This document shows positions 23,109 through 29,925 of a stretch of 64,000 nt of DNA, piece after piece. Positions within the stretch are counted from its first letter, which is position 1. Each line of letters begins with the position of its first letter. Origin of the DNA: an uncultured bacterium. GTDB lineage: Bacteria > Actinomycetota > Coriobacteriia > Coriobacteriales > Coriobacteriaceae. The stretch is taken from assembly GCA_905215385.1 (NCBI GenBank), contig CAJMPY010000006.1:33529-97528 (forward strand), given 5' to 3'. The translations under genes and the position numbers were made by a program. The notes under the pieces are model-generated. The model was not told the origin of the DNA. It ran no database searches and saw only the letters and a program-made list of their open reading frames with translations.

Positions 23109-24061
23109 GACGCCCTCCTCTCGCATGCGGCCCTCGCGTCCAGCAGACGCCGCGCGTCCTGGTACGCCTTGAGCGCCACCGGGTCGGCGGTCGTCCCCCT
23201 CGGGGCCTTCACCTTCGCCGGGTCGATGCCCGGATGTTCCTCGCGCCACCTGCGCTCGAGCTCCGCCCTCGTCTGCTCGGGCGTCCTCGTCGGCTTGAAC
23301 GTGGCGGCCTGAATCTCGGCATCGGTCGGCTTGCCGCTGGCATGTGCCTCGGCGTCGCGGCGCTTCTGGTTGCCGTTCCACAGCATCGCCGCGGCCTTGA
23401 GCGAGGTCACGGGCATCCCGTTCGAACGGATCCAGCCCTGCGACTCGTAGTGCGCCCAGAACTTGTCGGGGTCGCCGCTGATGCAGTTGGCGGCGAAGTA
23501 CGCTCGGCACTCCTCGAGGGTCGGCGGGGCGAAGCCGTCTGCGTCGCCGCCGCGCGTACCATCAACACAAGCTAGGCTAGGTAAAGCTAGGCTAGGACAG
23601 GCTAGGTTAGGGTTTTCGCTTTCGGAAACCTCGGTTTCGGGTTCTGAAAACCTAGGTTTCCCATTTTCAAAACCTGGGTTTTCGCTTTCGGAAACCTCGG
23701 TTTCGGGTTCTGAAAACCTAGGTTTCCCATTTTCAAAACCTGGGTTTTCGCTTTCGGAAACCTCGGTTTCGGGTTTTTGCTCAGGCTTGGGTTCAGGCTC
23801 CGGCTCTGCCTTGACCTTACGCGGCCTGCCGCCTTTCTTGGCCTGCTCTCGCCTTTCCTTGGAGTTGTCGATGGCGTTCTTGAGTCCCTTGAAGGCCCTC
23901 TTGACGTTCTTGGGCAACTCGATCTCAATCCCGTGGAGGCCGTACATGAGCACCGCGTCCGCGAGCATCATGCGCTCCCTCATGTCCTCGGGGTCGTTCG
24001 GATCGTAATCGTCGTAAAGCTCGGCTATCGAGTCGGCGAAAACCGTGAAGTCCTTGGCCAT
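23105..24061 (-). CDS. Phage replication protein (DUF6291-like N-terminus) with internal repeats
   Basis: 318 residues from ATG 24061 (MAKDFTVFADSIAELYDDYD). Residues 1-80 resemble the DUF6291 module seen in phage replication/initiation proteins. A Lys/Glu/Pro linker leads to two full and one partial copies of a 22-residue repeat (PETEVSESENPGFENGKPRF plus SE), about residues 98-150. Then an ACPSLALPSLAC strip and a C-terminal helical domain ('LEECRAYFAANCISGDPDKFWAHYESQGW') follow, typical of initiator C-termini. The DNA of the repeats looks like iterons, so the replication origin may lie inside this gene as in lambda O. Confidence 0.72.
   Translation of the reverse strand: MAKDFTVFADSIAELYDDYDPNDPEDMRERMMLADAVLMYGLHGIEIELPKNVKRAFKGLKNAIDNSKERREQAKKGGRPRKVKAEPEPEPKPEQKPETEVSESENPGFENGKPRFSEPETEVSESENPGFENGKPRFSEPETEVSESENPNLACPSLALPSLACVDGTRGGDADGFAPPTLEECRAYFAANCISGDPDKFWAHYESQGWIRSNGMPVTSLKAAAMLWNGNQKRRDAEAHASGKPTDAEIQAATFKPTRTPEQTRAELERRWREEHPGIDPAKVKAPRGTTADPVALKAYQDARRLLDARAACERRAS
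23568..23610. repeat. CTAGG direct-repeat cluster (iteron-like)
   Basis: GCTAGGCTAGG occurs twice (about 23571 and 23585 onward). GGCTAGGTTAGGG follows. About seven CTAGG/TTAGG units lie in 43 bp within the replication gene, next to the AT-richer 66-bp repeats. Confidence 0.7.
23611..23775. repeat. 66-bp tandem repeats with internal palindromes
   Basis: Period 66 bp (starts at 23611, 23677 and 23743), two full copies plus a partial third. Each copy contains the palindrome AAACCTAGGTTT and the near-palindrome GAAACC..GGTTTC. GC is much lower than in the surrounding phage genes. It encodes the 22-residue protein repeat. Confidence 0.85.
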
Positions 24062-24171
24062 CAGAACCACCCCCATAGAAGCGAAGAGAAGAACAGGAAA
24101 CCCGCGGAGAAGGAGGCGGCGAACAGAGCCGCCTCCCAGTGGTCGCGGATGATGTCGGGTACATGCCTCAT
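24061..24171 (-). CDS. Small membrane protein (36 aa)
   Basis: MRHVPDIIRDHWEAALFAAS, then FSAGFLFFSSLLWGWF: a polar N-terminus and one transmembrane segment (about residues 14-36). It starts in the TGATG at the end of ssb and ends in the TGATG that begins the replication gene, so it is coupled on both sides. That context makes it credible despite its size. Role unknown. Confidence 0.55.
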   Translation of the reverse strand: MRHVPDIIRDHWEAALFAASFSAGFLFFSSLLWGWF

Positions 24172-24647
24172 CAGAACGGCACGTCCTCGTCGTAGAACTC
24201 GGACTGCGGGACCGCGGCGTAGGCCTGCTGGGCATTCCGCTGCGGCGCGGCCTGCGCCCGGGGCTGCACGGGCACCGTGTCCGCGAGGCTCTGCTGCGGC
24301 TGGGCCTGCGTCTGCCCCTCGCGGCGCACCATGACCTCGATCTCGTCGACGATAACCTCGAGCTTCGAGCGCTTCTGGCCGTCCTTCTCCCAGGAGCTGT
24401 AGCGCAGCTTGCCCTCGATGGCGACCTTCATCCCCTTGGCGAGGAAACGGCCAACGGCCTCGGCGCGGTTGCCGAACATCGTGCAGTCGACGAAGTTGGG
24501 GTAGTCCTCCCACTCGCCCGTTTGCGCGTTGCGGCGGCGGTCGTTTACCGCCACGCCAAAGGACAGGACCTGCGTCCCGCCGGCGGTGGCGCGCAGCTCG
24601 GGGTCGCGGGTCAGGTTGCCGCTGATGTTCACTCGGTTGATGCTCAC
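24171..24647 (-). CDS. ssb: Single-stranded DNA-binding protein
   Basis: 158 residues. The OB fold occupies residues 1-110: VNISGNLTRDPELRATAGGT, then SFGVAVNDR, NFVDCTMFGNRAEAV, KGMKVAIEGKLRYSSWEKDG. A Gln/Ala/Pro linker leads to the acidic tip DEDVPF, the partner-docking peptide of bacterial SSBs. It lies with RecT and RusA in the recombination block and would coat single strands in phage replication and annealing. Confidence 0.95.
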   Translation of the reverse strand: MSINRVNISGNLTRDPELRATAGGTQVLSFGVAVNDRRRNAQTGEWEDYPNFVDCTMFGNRAEAVGRFLAKGMKVAIEGKLRYSSWEKDGQKRSKLEVIVDEIEVMVRREGQTQAQPQQSLADTVPVQPRAQAAPQRNAQQAYAAVPQSEFYDEDVPF

Positions 24648-24985
24648 TGCCCGTCCTCCTTCGCGGTCATGTTGTTCTTGATAAACGCGACAAGGCGCGG
24701 CCCCTGCATGTAGCCCAGGCCGCTCACACGGCGACCATCGGGGATGTCAAGCGCCTTGACGATCACCTTCGCCTTGACCGTGCCGATGCCCGGGAACGAG
24801 CGGGCGAACTCCTCGACCTTGAGCCTCTGCGCGATGGGCGCCTCGATGGCCGCCTCGGGCGGGATGTTGCCCGCCTTGCAGGCGGCCTTGAACGCGGCGC
24901 GCTCGCGGCGCGTGTGGACGGCCTTCGCCATCGCCTCCTTGCGCTGCTCCGGCGTTCGGAGCGGCGGCAGGTTCTTCTCCTCCAT
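24644..24985 (-). CDS. Actinobacterial IHF-like DNA-bending protein
   Basis: 113 residues. A basic helical N-terminus (PEQRKEAMAKAVHTRRERAA) leads to 'EEFARSFPGIGTVKAKVIVK' and RRVSGLGYMQ, the helix-two-turns-helix that contacts DNA in actinobacterial integration host factor (mIHF). This family is unrelated to E. coli IHF. Host copies are usually essential and near gmk; finding one in the phage early operon beside ssb and RecT suggests a phage-borne architectural factor for integration or replication. It overlaps ssb by 4 bp. Confidence 0.82.
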   Translation of the reverse strand: MEEKNLPPLRTPEQRKEAMAKAVHTRRERAAFKAACKAGNIPPEAAIEAPIAQRLKVEEFARSFPGIGTVKAKVIVKALDIPDGRRVSGLGYMQGPRLVAFIKNNMTAKEDGQ

Positions 24986-24988
24986 GTC

Positions 24989-25975
24989 CTACATCCTCTC
25001 GACGTATCCGTGAATGCCGTTGTCGACCATGACGGCCCTCACGCGGCGCAGCTCGTCCGCCGTGGCGCACTCGATGACCACGCGGTAGCCCCTCTGCGGT
25101 GCCGAGGCCGCATCCTCGGCCGCATCCGACTCGGGGCGCGACGGGACCACCCGCACGCACCTCGGCACGCCCAAGGGCGGTTCAGGCTCCTCGACGGGCA
25201 TCGGCTCGGGGTCGGGCGGCAGCGGCGCGGGCTCCGGCTCGGGCTCCGGTGCGGGCGCCGTCGCCTGCTCGTAGGTCGACACGAGCGCGGCGGCCTTGGC
25301 GACCTCCTCGCGGTGCGCGGCTACAGCCGCCGCCACTTCGCCCGAGTCCATCGGCAGCGTCCTAGTCCACCACGCCACGGCCCACGCCTTCTCGTCCTCG
25401 TCCGCGTAGTCGAGCCCGTTGACGAACTTGAACTGGTGCAGCAGCTCGCCCACGCGGCGCTCGATGATGTTCTTGGCCTTGACCTCGCCGAAGCTCGCGT
25501 TGAGCCACTTGTCGTCGGCGATGCGCTCGTAGGGCACCAGCGGCCCCATCTCGCCCGCGAGGTCGTAGTAGTGGCCCTCGAGCGCGGCGAGGCGGCGGGC
25601 CCTGCACTCGCCGTCGTATCGGTCGATTTCGGCCTTGTACTCATCGGAGAGCGCGTCGATGGGCGCCGTGATCTCGCCGATGGTCTTGTCGAACGTCTTG
25701 AGCAGGTCGTTGTACTTCTTCTTCGCGGCCTTGCGCTGCGCCTCGATGGGCTTCTTCACGTCGTTGACCGCCGCGCGGTACTTCTTTGCCGCCTTGAAGT
25801 CCTCGTCCTTCTCGATGTGCTTGACGTCCACGTAGTCCGCCAGCTTCTCGTCCACGTTCTTCTTGAGCTTTGCCAGCTTGTCCTCGAGCGTGTCGTCGAT
25901 GGCGAGCGACGCCACCAGCGTGTCGAAGTCCTCCTCGAGCGGCACGGCCTCGACCGCCAAAACCTCGTCTGCCAT
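24989..25975 (-). CDS. DUF1351 phage protein
   Basis: 328 residues. An acidic start is followed by Lys-rich coiled coil (about residues 30-110: 'EDFKAAKKYRAAVNDVKKPI'). A helical core with 'IADDKWLNASFGEVK...II' follows, then a Pro/Glu/Ala linker (235-275) and a small C-terminal ferredoxin-like segment (GYRVVIECATADELRRVRAV). DUF1351 genes regularly lie next to RecT/Bet, and this one starts within the last base of the RecT gene. They are thought to work with the annealase; the exact role is unknown. Confidence 0.8.
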   Translation of the reverse strand: MADEVLAVEAVPLEEDFDTLVASLAIDDTLEDKLAKLKKNVDEKLADYVDVKHIEKDEDFKAAKKYRAAVNDVKKPIEAQRKAAKKKYNDLLKTFDKTIGEITAPIDALSDEYKAEIDRYDGECRARRLAALEGHYYDLAGEMGPLVPYERIADDKWLNASFGEVKAKNIIERRVGELLHQFKFVNGLDYADEDEKAWAVAWWTRTLPMDSGEVAAAVAAHREEVAKAAALVSTYEQATAPAPEPEPEPAPLPPDPEPMPVEEPEPPLGVPRCVRVVPSRPESDAAEDAASAPQRGYRVVIECATADELRRVRAVMVDNGIHGYVERM

Positions 25976-26874
25976 TAGAAGCCTCCCAGAAGGTCGTCGT
26001 CGGTCGCGTACTCGGCGGGCGCGGGCTCATAGACGAGCGCGGGCTCCGGCTCGGGGGCGGCGGGCTCGGGCTGCGCCTTGCGGGCCGCGATCTCCTCCTC
26101 CATCCACGAGGCCGCGCGGCGCGCCTGCATGAGCGTCATGTCGTGCATGGAGCCCGACGTGCAGCCCACGGCGGCGCAGATGGCAGCCATGGCCCCGGCG
26201 CTGTCGAGCCCAGTCGCCGCCATGAACGGCTTGAACAGCTCGCGCACGGGCTGCAGGTCGGCCACGGGCTCGACGCTCTCGGCCTCGACGGTCTGAGAAC
26301 CTGCGCGCATGTCGCGCTCGACCTTCTGGTCCATCTCCTCGCCCGTGTACATCCCGCCGAACTCGTCGGGGTAGGCAAGGCGCCACGCGCCGGCCTTGGC
26401 GCACTTCTCGATCATGACGCCCGGCATCTTCGCCCAGTTGCTCTTGCCGGTGCTGTAGTCGCTAAGCGCCAGCTCCACGTAGGCCGGCTCCTTGCCGTCC
26501 TTGAACTGCACCTCGGCCCAGCCGCCGAGCAGCTGCTCGCCCACCTGCTTGTAGACGGCGCTGCCGCGCTTCTTGACGATCTGCCCCTCGCGCATCACCA
26601 CGACGCCGCTCTTGATGCCGCCGTAGCTCTCCTGGCGGTTGGCGCGGCGGTTGAAGACCTGATAGCTAGTGATGATGCTCGCCGGGGCGTCCCTGTACTT
26701 CACCAGGTAGACCTCCTTGGTGAAGGGGTTCAGGTGCTGGCGGTTGCACAGCTCGATGCACAGCGCCAGCTCGCTTTCGGTCGCGTTCGGGCACAGGCGC
26801 TCGCGAATGTCCTGCGAGGTGAACTTGACGGGCATGCCCGCATCGTCCTTGTACTCGATGATCCCGTTACTCAT
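25975..26874 (-). CDS. RecT/Bet family single-strand annealing protein
   Basis: 299 residues. The N-terminal and central annealase core shows LCPNATESELALCIELCNRQ, LNPFTKEVYLVKY, ITSYQVFNRRANRQESYGG and WAKMPGVMIEKCAKAGAWRL, with 'YPDEFGGMYTGEEM'. This is the Bet/RecT superfamily used in phage recombination. The C-terminal part is longer than usual, with a helical region and an acidic tail. It anneals complementary single strands coated by SSB. It sits with DUF1351, SSB and RusA; no separate exonuclease gene was seen. Confidence 0.9.
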   Translation of the reverse strand: MSNGIIEYKDDAGMPVKFTSQDIRERLCPNATESELALCIELCNRQHLNPFTKEVYLVKYRDAPASIITSYQVFNRRANRQESYGGIKSGVVVMREGQIVKKRGSAVYKQVGEQLLGGWAEVQFKDGKEPAYVELALSDYSTGKSNWAKMPGVMIEKCAKAGAWRLAYPDEFGGMYTGEEMDQKVERDMRAGSQTVEAESVEPVADLQPVRELFKPFMAATGLDSAGAMAAICAAVGCTSGSMHDMTLMQARRAASWMEEEIAARKAQPEPAAPEPEPALVYEPAPAEYATDDDLLGGF

Positions 26875-27214
26875 TGATGGTCACCCCTTCGTCATTGATC
26901 TCGACCTTCTCGATGTCCACGCCCGCCAGCTCGGCGAACACGCCGCGTGGCCCGTCCAGCTTGTAGATGCGCTCCATGCGGCCGGCGCTGCCGACAATGG
27001 AGTCGTAGACCTCGGAGTCCTGCGAATCGGCTCCCAGCAGCTTCACGCTGTACAGAAGCCCGTAGGCGATACCGCGCAGGCACGCTGGCTTCAGGCCCCT
27101 CTTCCCTATCTCGGCGCCATCCTCGTCTGCGAGGCAGATAAGGTTCGTGGCGAACTCGTCCAGCACTTCGAACGCATCGCCACCGACTTGGACGTCTATG
27201 TGCATGTACTCCAT
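26867..27214 (-). CDS. Early phage hypothetical protein
   Basis: 115 residues (MEYMHIDVQVGGDAFEVLDE). It is acidic and mixed alpha/beta, ending with an acidic EKVEINDEGVTINE. Overlaps the RecT start by 8 bp. No known family. Confidence 0.6.
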   Translation of the reverse strand: MEYMHIDVQVGGDAFEVLDEFATNLICLADEDGAEIGKRGLKPACLRGIAYGLLYSVKLLGADSQDSEVYDSIVGSAGRMERIYKLDGPRGVFAELAGVDIEKVEINDEGVTINE

Positions 27215-27217
27215 TGC

Positions 27218-27688
27218 TTAATCTCCGTTTCTCTTCTTCTCCATGGTGCCTGCGAACCAGCCGCGGTAGACCCGTATGTCCATGTGCGGCTCGATGCCGC
27301 GCATTCGGGGCCACTTGACGACATGGAGCTCGACCACCTGGTTGTCGTCACCCCAGACCGCCCCGTTCATCCCGTCCAGCACCAGCTTGGCTATGTTGTC
27401 CGCGTCCGGCTTGAACGTGTAAGGCTCCGACGTGATGCTCTTCGGCCTCGACTCCGGCAGCGGGCCGTACGCGTCGATGCGTACCGCGACGGGGACCCTG
27501 AACGGGAACAGCATCCCCTTGAGACCCGGGTACGCCTCCCGCATGGCCTTGAGCGCCGCGTCGCGGATGGCGGCCTCGTTGCGGATGGTCTCGGTGGGCG
27601 TGTACATCCGCGCGTGGCGTCGGTCGAGCCTGTGGCGAAGCTTGCCGGCCACGAACGGGACGGTGAACGCGAAGTTCCTTCCGATCAC
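27218..27688 (-). CDS. rusA: RusA-family Holliday junction resolvase
   Basis: 156 residues starting at GTG 27688, which overlaps the preceding stop (GTGA). The signature KPDADNIAKLVLDGMNGAVW then GDDNQVVELHVVKW includes the Asp residues that bind metal in RusA nucleases. RusA cuts Holliday junctions made during phage recombination. The gene lies in the RecT block. The longer frame to 27805 overlaps the membrane-protein gene and is not the true start. Confidence 0.9.
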   Translation of the reverse strand: MIGRNFAFTVPFVAGKLRHRLDRRHARMYTPTETIRNEAAIRDAALKAMREAYPGLKGMLFPFRVPVAVRIDAYGPLPESRPKSITSEPYTFKPDADNIAKLVLDGMNGAVWGDDNQVVELHVVKWPRMRGIEPHMDIRVYRGWFAGTMEKKRNGD

Positions 27689-27825
27689 AGCATCGACCCC
27701 ATTCCGAGCACGACGCGGATGCCGTCCGCCGCAAGCAGCATCGCCCGCAGGACGTTGGGCATGAGGGCGTACACCGCGAACAGGAGCGCGATGTACCCAG
27801 CGCACCTAAGCAGCTTCGATGCCAT
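27685..27825 (-). CDS. Small hydrophobic protein (46 aa)
   Basis: MASKLLRCAGYIALLFAVYA, then LMPNVLRAMLLAADGIRVVL. Two hydrophobic segments with a basic N-terminus suggest a membrane-associated protein. It overlaps the excisionase-like gene upstream by 20 bp and the RusA GTG by 4 bp, which supports coupled translation. Role unknown. Confidence 0.5.
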   Translation of the reverse strand: MASKLLRCAGYIALLFAVYALMPNVLRAMLLAADGIRVVLGMGSML

Positions 27826-28054
27826 GCGTTCCCTCCTCGATCCACTGCTCCACCCATTCTGGGCGCACCATGCGCCCCACCTTGCGCCCCTCGGGCAGCT
27901 GCGAGCGCAGGCGGCCCGCCTTGCACTCGATGCGCAGCGTGTCGTATGGCACCCCCGTCACCCTCGACGCCTCGCGCAGCGTGTACATCAGCTTGTGCCT
28001 GATGCCAAGCTCGTCGGCCATCTGCTGGAACGTTTTGGCTCTGCTAGAATCCAT
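27806..28054 (-). CDS. Excisionase-like HTH protein
   Basis: 82 residues. A winged-helix/MerR-type HTH spans about residues 24-70: LREASRVTGVPYDTLRIECK, then GRKVGRMVRPEWVEQWIEEG. Such small proteins act as recombination directionality factors or regulators. AAAGGAGGTCACTC gives a strong ribosome site. Excisionase activity is inferred; a regulatory role is equally possible. Confidence 0.7.
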   Translation of the reverse strand: MDSSRAKTFQQMADELGIRHKLMYTLREASRVTGVPYDTLRIECKAGRLRSQLPEGRKVGRMVRPEWVEQWIEEGTHGIEAA

Positions 28055-28076
28055 GAGTGACCTCCTTTCAGGTCAG

Positions 28077-28116
28077 GGAGCCGTCCCCGCTTTCCACACT
28101 GGGCGGCTCCTTTTTT
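28077..28116 (+). terminator. Terminator-like hairpin with T6 tract
   Basis: GGAGCCG and CGGCTCC enclose a 20-nt loop and are followed by TTTTTT on the plus strand. No plus-strand gene precedes it; it may shield the early operon from antisense transcription. Confidence 0.55.
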
Positions 28117-28142
28117 GTCTTTCCGGGGCCTCGCCCCCGGCA

Positions 28143-28203
28143 CGGCACCGGTTGGGAACGTCCCCGCGGATGGTTATTGGAGAGCCGCGGGGCAACGGTG
28201 CCG
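28143..28203. other. Nested double inverted repeat
   Basis: The outer 8-bp stem CGGCACCG/CGGTGCCG (28143-28150, 28196-28203) encloses an inner 8-bp stem CCCCGCGG/CCGCGGGG (28162-28169, 28185-28192) with a 15-nt loop. It forms a stable cruciform or RNA element. Confidence 0.65.
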
Positions 28204-28359
28204 CCCCGGGAGCGGGGCCTGCGGGATGCCTGAGCGGCAATACCCGCGTGTCCGCGTGACGCACGCGGTAGGCTTCGGGCCATGATTAGGAGACATCTGA
28301 CATACCGACCGAGGCACGCGAAGCCGGAGGCGCCCTTCAGGCGCGCCCTCCGGTCGGCG

Positions 28360-28545
28360 CTAGCGCTTTTTGTGCGCTCCTCCCTCATCGGGACGCTCAG
28401 CTGGGCCGCGGGCTTCATCCCCGGCATCCCGGGACTCTTTGCGCAGATAGCGCTTCAGCTCCTTGACTCGCTCATCGATCAGATGCAGCTTGAGGATGAT
28501 CGCGAAGCACCACGAGGCTAGGCACCAGAACCCCCAGTCCCCCAT
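28360..28545 (-). CDS. Small single-TM phage protein
   Basis: 61 residues from ATG 28545 (MGDWGFWCLASWCFAIILKL). One transmembrane helix (about residues 3-22) is followed by a highly charged cytoplasmic tail (RVKELKRYLRKESRDAGDEA). It is coupled to the preceding gene by TGATG. A plus-strand frame here was rejected. Confidence 0.6.
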   Translation of the reverse strand: MGDWGFWCLASWCFAIILKLHLIDERVKELKRYLRKESRDAGDEARGPAERPDEGGAHKKR

Positions 28546-28826
28546 CACTGATCGCCGCCCAGGTAGACTTCCTCTAGGCCGGGCATGTAGACGAGCGAGT
28601 TGCCCAGCGTGAAGTAGACTTGCCCGTACAGGGCGAACGTCACGGGCGAGGCGATGTAGTACTCGGTCCCGTCGAACTCGCCCAGCTTCTCGGTGCCCTT
28701 CTCCAAAATCTTGATGTGCTGCTCGTCAGTGAAGCCGAACGTCTGCGAGATACGGAATACGGCACTCTTGTCGGTCTCGACGTAGGAGCCGTCGACAAGC
28801 TCGAAGTCGTAACGAACCCTCTTCAT
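28545..28826 (-). CDS. Phage hypothetical protein, paralogue of the 29172-29453 gene
   Basis: 93 residues (MKRVRYDFELVDGSYVETDK). It shares the pattern DG-x-x-x-ET...FGF-x-D...E.....G.E/I.GT.YY...VTF/VRF with the protein at 29172-29453. Beta-rich, no known family. The two copies are separated by one gene. Confidence 0.65.
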   Translation of the reverse strand: MKRVRYDFELVDGSYVETDKSAVFRISQTFGFTDEQHIKILEKGTEKLGEFDGTEYYIASPVTFALYGQVYFTLGNSLVYMPGLEEVYLGGDQ

Positions 28827-28828
28827 CG

Positions 28829-29161
28829 CTACTCACGCCCCTTCTGAAGCTGGTACATGACCCACTCGCCCGCAGCGAGGCCCACCTCAACCGGCTGGAT
28901 GCCGGGGTCGATGGCGTCGGCGGTGTTCATGCAGACCGTGCGCTGGACGTAGGCCATGACCGCCTCGCCGCGCAGCAGCCCGAGCAGACGGCCGCGGGCG
29001 TCGAGGAACGACTCGAAGGCCTCGCGGTGCCAGCCGCCGCCGGCGTCGCACCAGCAGACGATGGCCTCGACGCCCGCGAAGCCCTGCGGGCACTCGATCT
29101 CGAAGGACTTCCCGCGCGCCTCGTACCTGATGTTTTCGTGGCGCATCTTCACGTCTCCCAT
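28829..29161 (-). CDS. Early phage hypothetical protein
   Basis: 110 residues (MGDVKMRHENIRYEARGKSF). Mixed alpha/beta with a central CWCDAGGGWHREAFESFLDA segment and a C-terminal 'EVGLAAGEWVMYQLQKGRE' helix. Starts after a short gap from the upstream gene. No family recognised. Confidence 0.6.
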   Translation of the reverse strand: MGDVKMRHENIRYEARGKSFEIECPQGFAGVEAIVCWCDAGGGWHREAFESFLDARGRLLGLLRGEAVMAYVQRTVCMNTADAIDPGIQPVEVGLAAGEWVMYQLQKGRE

Positions 29162-29171
29162 GTCGCCCTCC

Positions 29172-29453
29172 CTAGCGCTCGTCGAGAACCGGGTCGCGGA
29201 CCAGGTTCTCGAAGTCGGTCGACCAGCCGATGCCGTTGGCGGTGAAGCGCACGGAGGTGTGCACGTAGTAGCGCGTGCCCGCGATCTCGGCGCTGTCGAG
29301 GTCGCTCTCGACCATGCTCACGGCCCAGTCAGAGAAGCCGAACAGGTGGCAGATGCGGTTCACCACCGACTCCGTCGTCTCGCACATGGCGCCGTCGAGG
29401 TCCTCGTTCTGCTTGAAGACGACGTGGTAGGGGTAGTTCTTCTTGGTGTTCAT
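29172..29453 (-). CDS. Phage hypothetical protein, paralogue of the 28545-28826 gene
   Basis: 93 residues from ATG 29453 (MNTKKNYPYHVVFKQNEDLD). It is the same length as, and clearly related to, the protein at 28545-28826, including FGFSDWAVSMVE against FGFTDEQHIKIL and GTRYYVHTSVRFT against GTEYYIASPVTFA. It is one of the first genes of the leftward early transcript. Function unknown. Confidence 0.65.
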   Translation of the reverse strand: MNTKKNYPYHVVFKQNEDLDGAMCETTESVVNRICHLFGFSDWAVSMVESDLDSAEIAGTRYYVHTSVRFTANGIGWSTDFENLVRDPVLDER

Positions 29454-29464
29454 GTCGCCCTCCC

Positions 29465-29575
29465 CTACAGCTCGAAGTCGGAAAAGTCGCGGGCCTCGGC
29501 GGGCTCGGCCTCGACCGTGATGGCCTCGGGGACGTTCCAGCCGCCCAGCTCGATGTCGATGTAGTTCTCGTTCAT
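29465..29575 (-). CDS. Small acidic early protein (36 aa)
   Basis: MNENYIDIELGGWNVPEAIT, then VEAEPAEARDFSDFEL, ending TAG at 29465. GGAGAGAACC lies just upstream of the ATG. Strongly acidic. The position (between the Cro-like gene and the paralogue gene), ribosome site and coding bias support translation. Role unknown. Confidence 0.55.
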   Translation of the reverse strand: MNENYIDIELGGWNVPEAITVEAEPAEARDFSDFEL

Positions 29576-29604
29576 GGTTCTCTCCGTTTCGTTTGCACCC
29601 TAAT

Positions 29605-29808
29605 TTACTTAGGGTCGATACCCAAAAAAATATTGCCGTCAATGCCGAAGTGCTTACCTAGTTTGTCAGCCATCGTAGCCGTAAGCTTGTCCGCTTGTGC
29701 ATCCTCGATGGCTGTAAGCGTCGGCTCGGTAACTCCCAAAGCTGCGGCGATTTCCTTTTTCTGGAATCGCTTGGCCCCCGCTTCTCGAAACTCCTTAAGG
29801 TTCTGCAT
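29605..29808 (-). CDS. Cro-like XRE repressor
   Basis: 67 residues (MQNLKEFREAGAKRFQKKEI). An HTH_3 fold: FQKKEIAAALGVTEPTLTAI is the helix-turn-helix, and the C-terminus ends FGIDGNIFLGIDPK. It starts the leftward early operon, opposite the CI-like gene, so it is the likely Cro of the switch. GAGGAACGG gives the ribosome site. Confidence 0.8.
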   Translation of the reverse strand: MQNLKEFREAGAKRFQKKEIAAALGVTEPTLTAIEDAQADKLTATMADKLGKHFGIDGNIFLGIDPK

Positions 29809-29831
29809 CCGTTCCTCCTTTCGTTGACCTA

Positions 29832-29860
29832 ATCATAATCTAATTTGGGTCGAACCACAA
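29832..29860 (-). promoter_or_regulatory. Leftward early promoter
   Basis: -35 TTGTGG (29855-29860), spacer 17 bp, -10 TATGAT (29832-29837) on the minus strand. A CGACCC operator half-site lies in the spacer, consistent with repression by CI. Confidence 0.7.
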
Positions 29861-29871
29861 TTACTTTTTTC

Positions 29872-29900
29872 TTTAAACCAAAATTATTTTTGCTTAGGAT
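29872..29900 (+). promoter_or_regulatory. Repressor (rightward) promoter
   Basis: -35 TTTAAA (29872-29877), 17-bp spacer, -10 TAGGAT (29895-29900), 26 bp before the repressor ATG. A GCGACCCA half-site follows at about 29905, near +1, suggesting autoregulation. Confidence 0.65.
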
Positions 29901-29925
29901 AAAAGCGACCCAGTTAGGAGGCACT

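Larger units (their letters stand above)
28055..28359. other. Non-coding structured interval in the early region
   Basis: No credible gene lies here. It holds a plus-strand terminator-like hairpin (28077-28116), a nested double stem (28143-28203), and CG-rich palindromic runs up to about 28260. It separates the excisionase-like gene from the small membrane protein upstream. Candidate roles are a structured leader or antitermination region, a small RNA or a replication site. Confidence 0.55.
29809..29925. promoter_or_regulatory. Divergent immunity region with operators
   Basis: An AT-rich 117-bp gap between the Cro-like and CI-like genes. It holds one promoter for each direction and copies of a GGGTCG-type operator half-site. 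An imperfect dyad TAATT...AATTA (29841-29863) overlaps the leftward promoter. Confidence 0.75.

Noticed and set aside
22866..23510. 214-residue minus-strand frame
   Set aside because: Only the last 80 residues, starting at 23108 in an ATGA overlap, look coding; the rest is a shifted frame of the replication gene.
23611..23775. CRISPR-like repeat array
   Set aside because: Repeats are directly joined with no unique spacers, lie in frame inside a gene, and encode a 22-residue protein repeat.
28282..28521. 79-residue plus-strand frame with a hydrophobic segment
   Set aside because: Overlaps the minus-strand small membrane gene, which is coupled by TGATG to its neighbour; the plus frame has only a modest ribosome site and no context.
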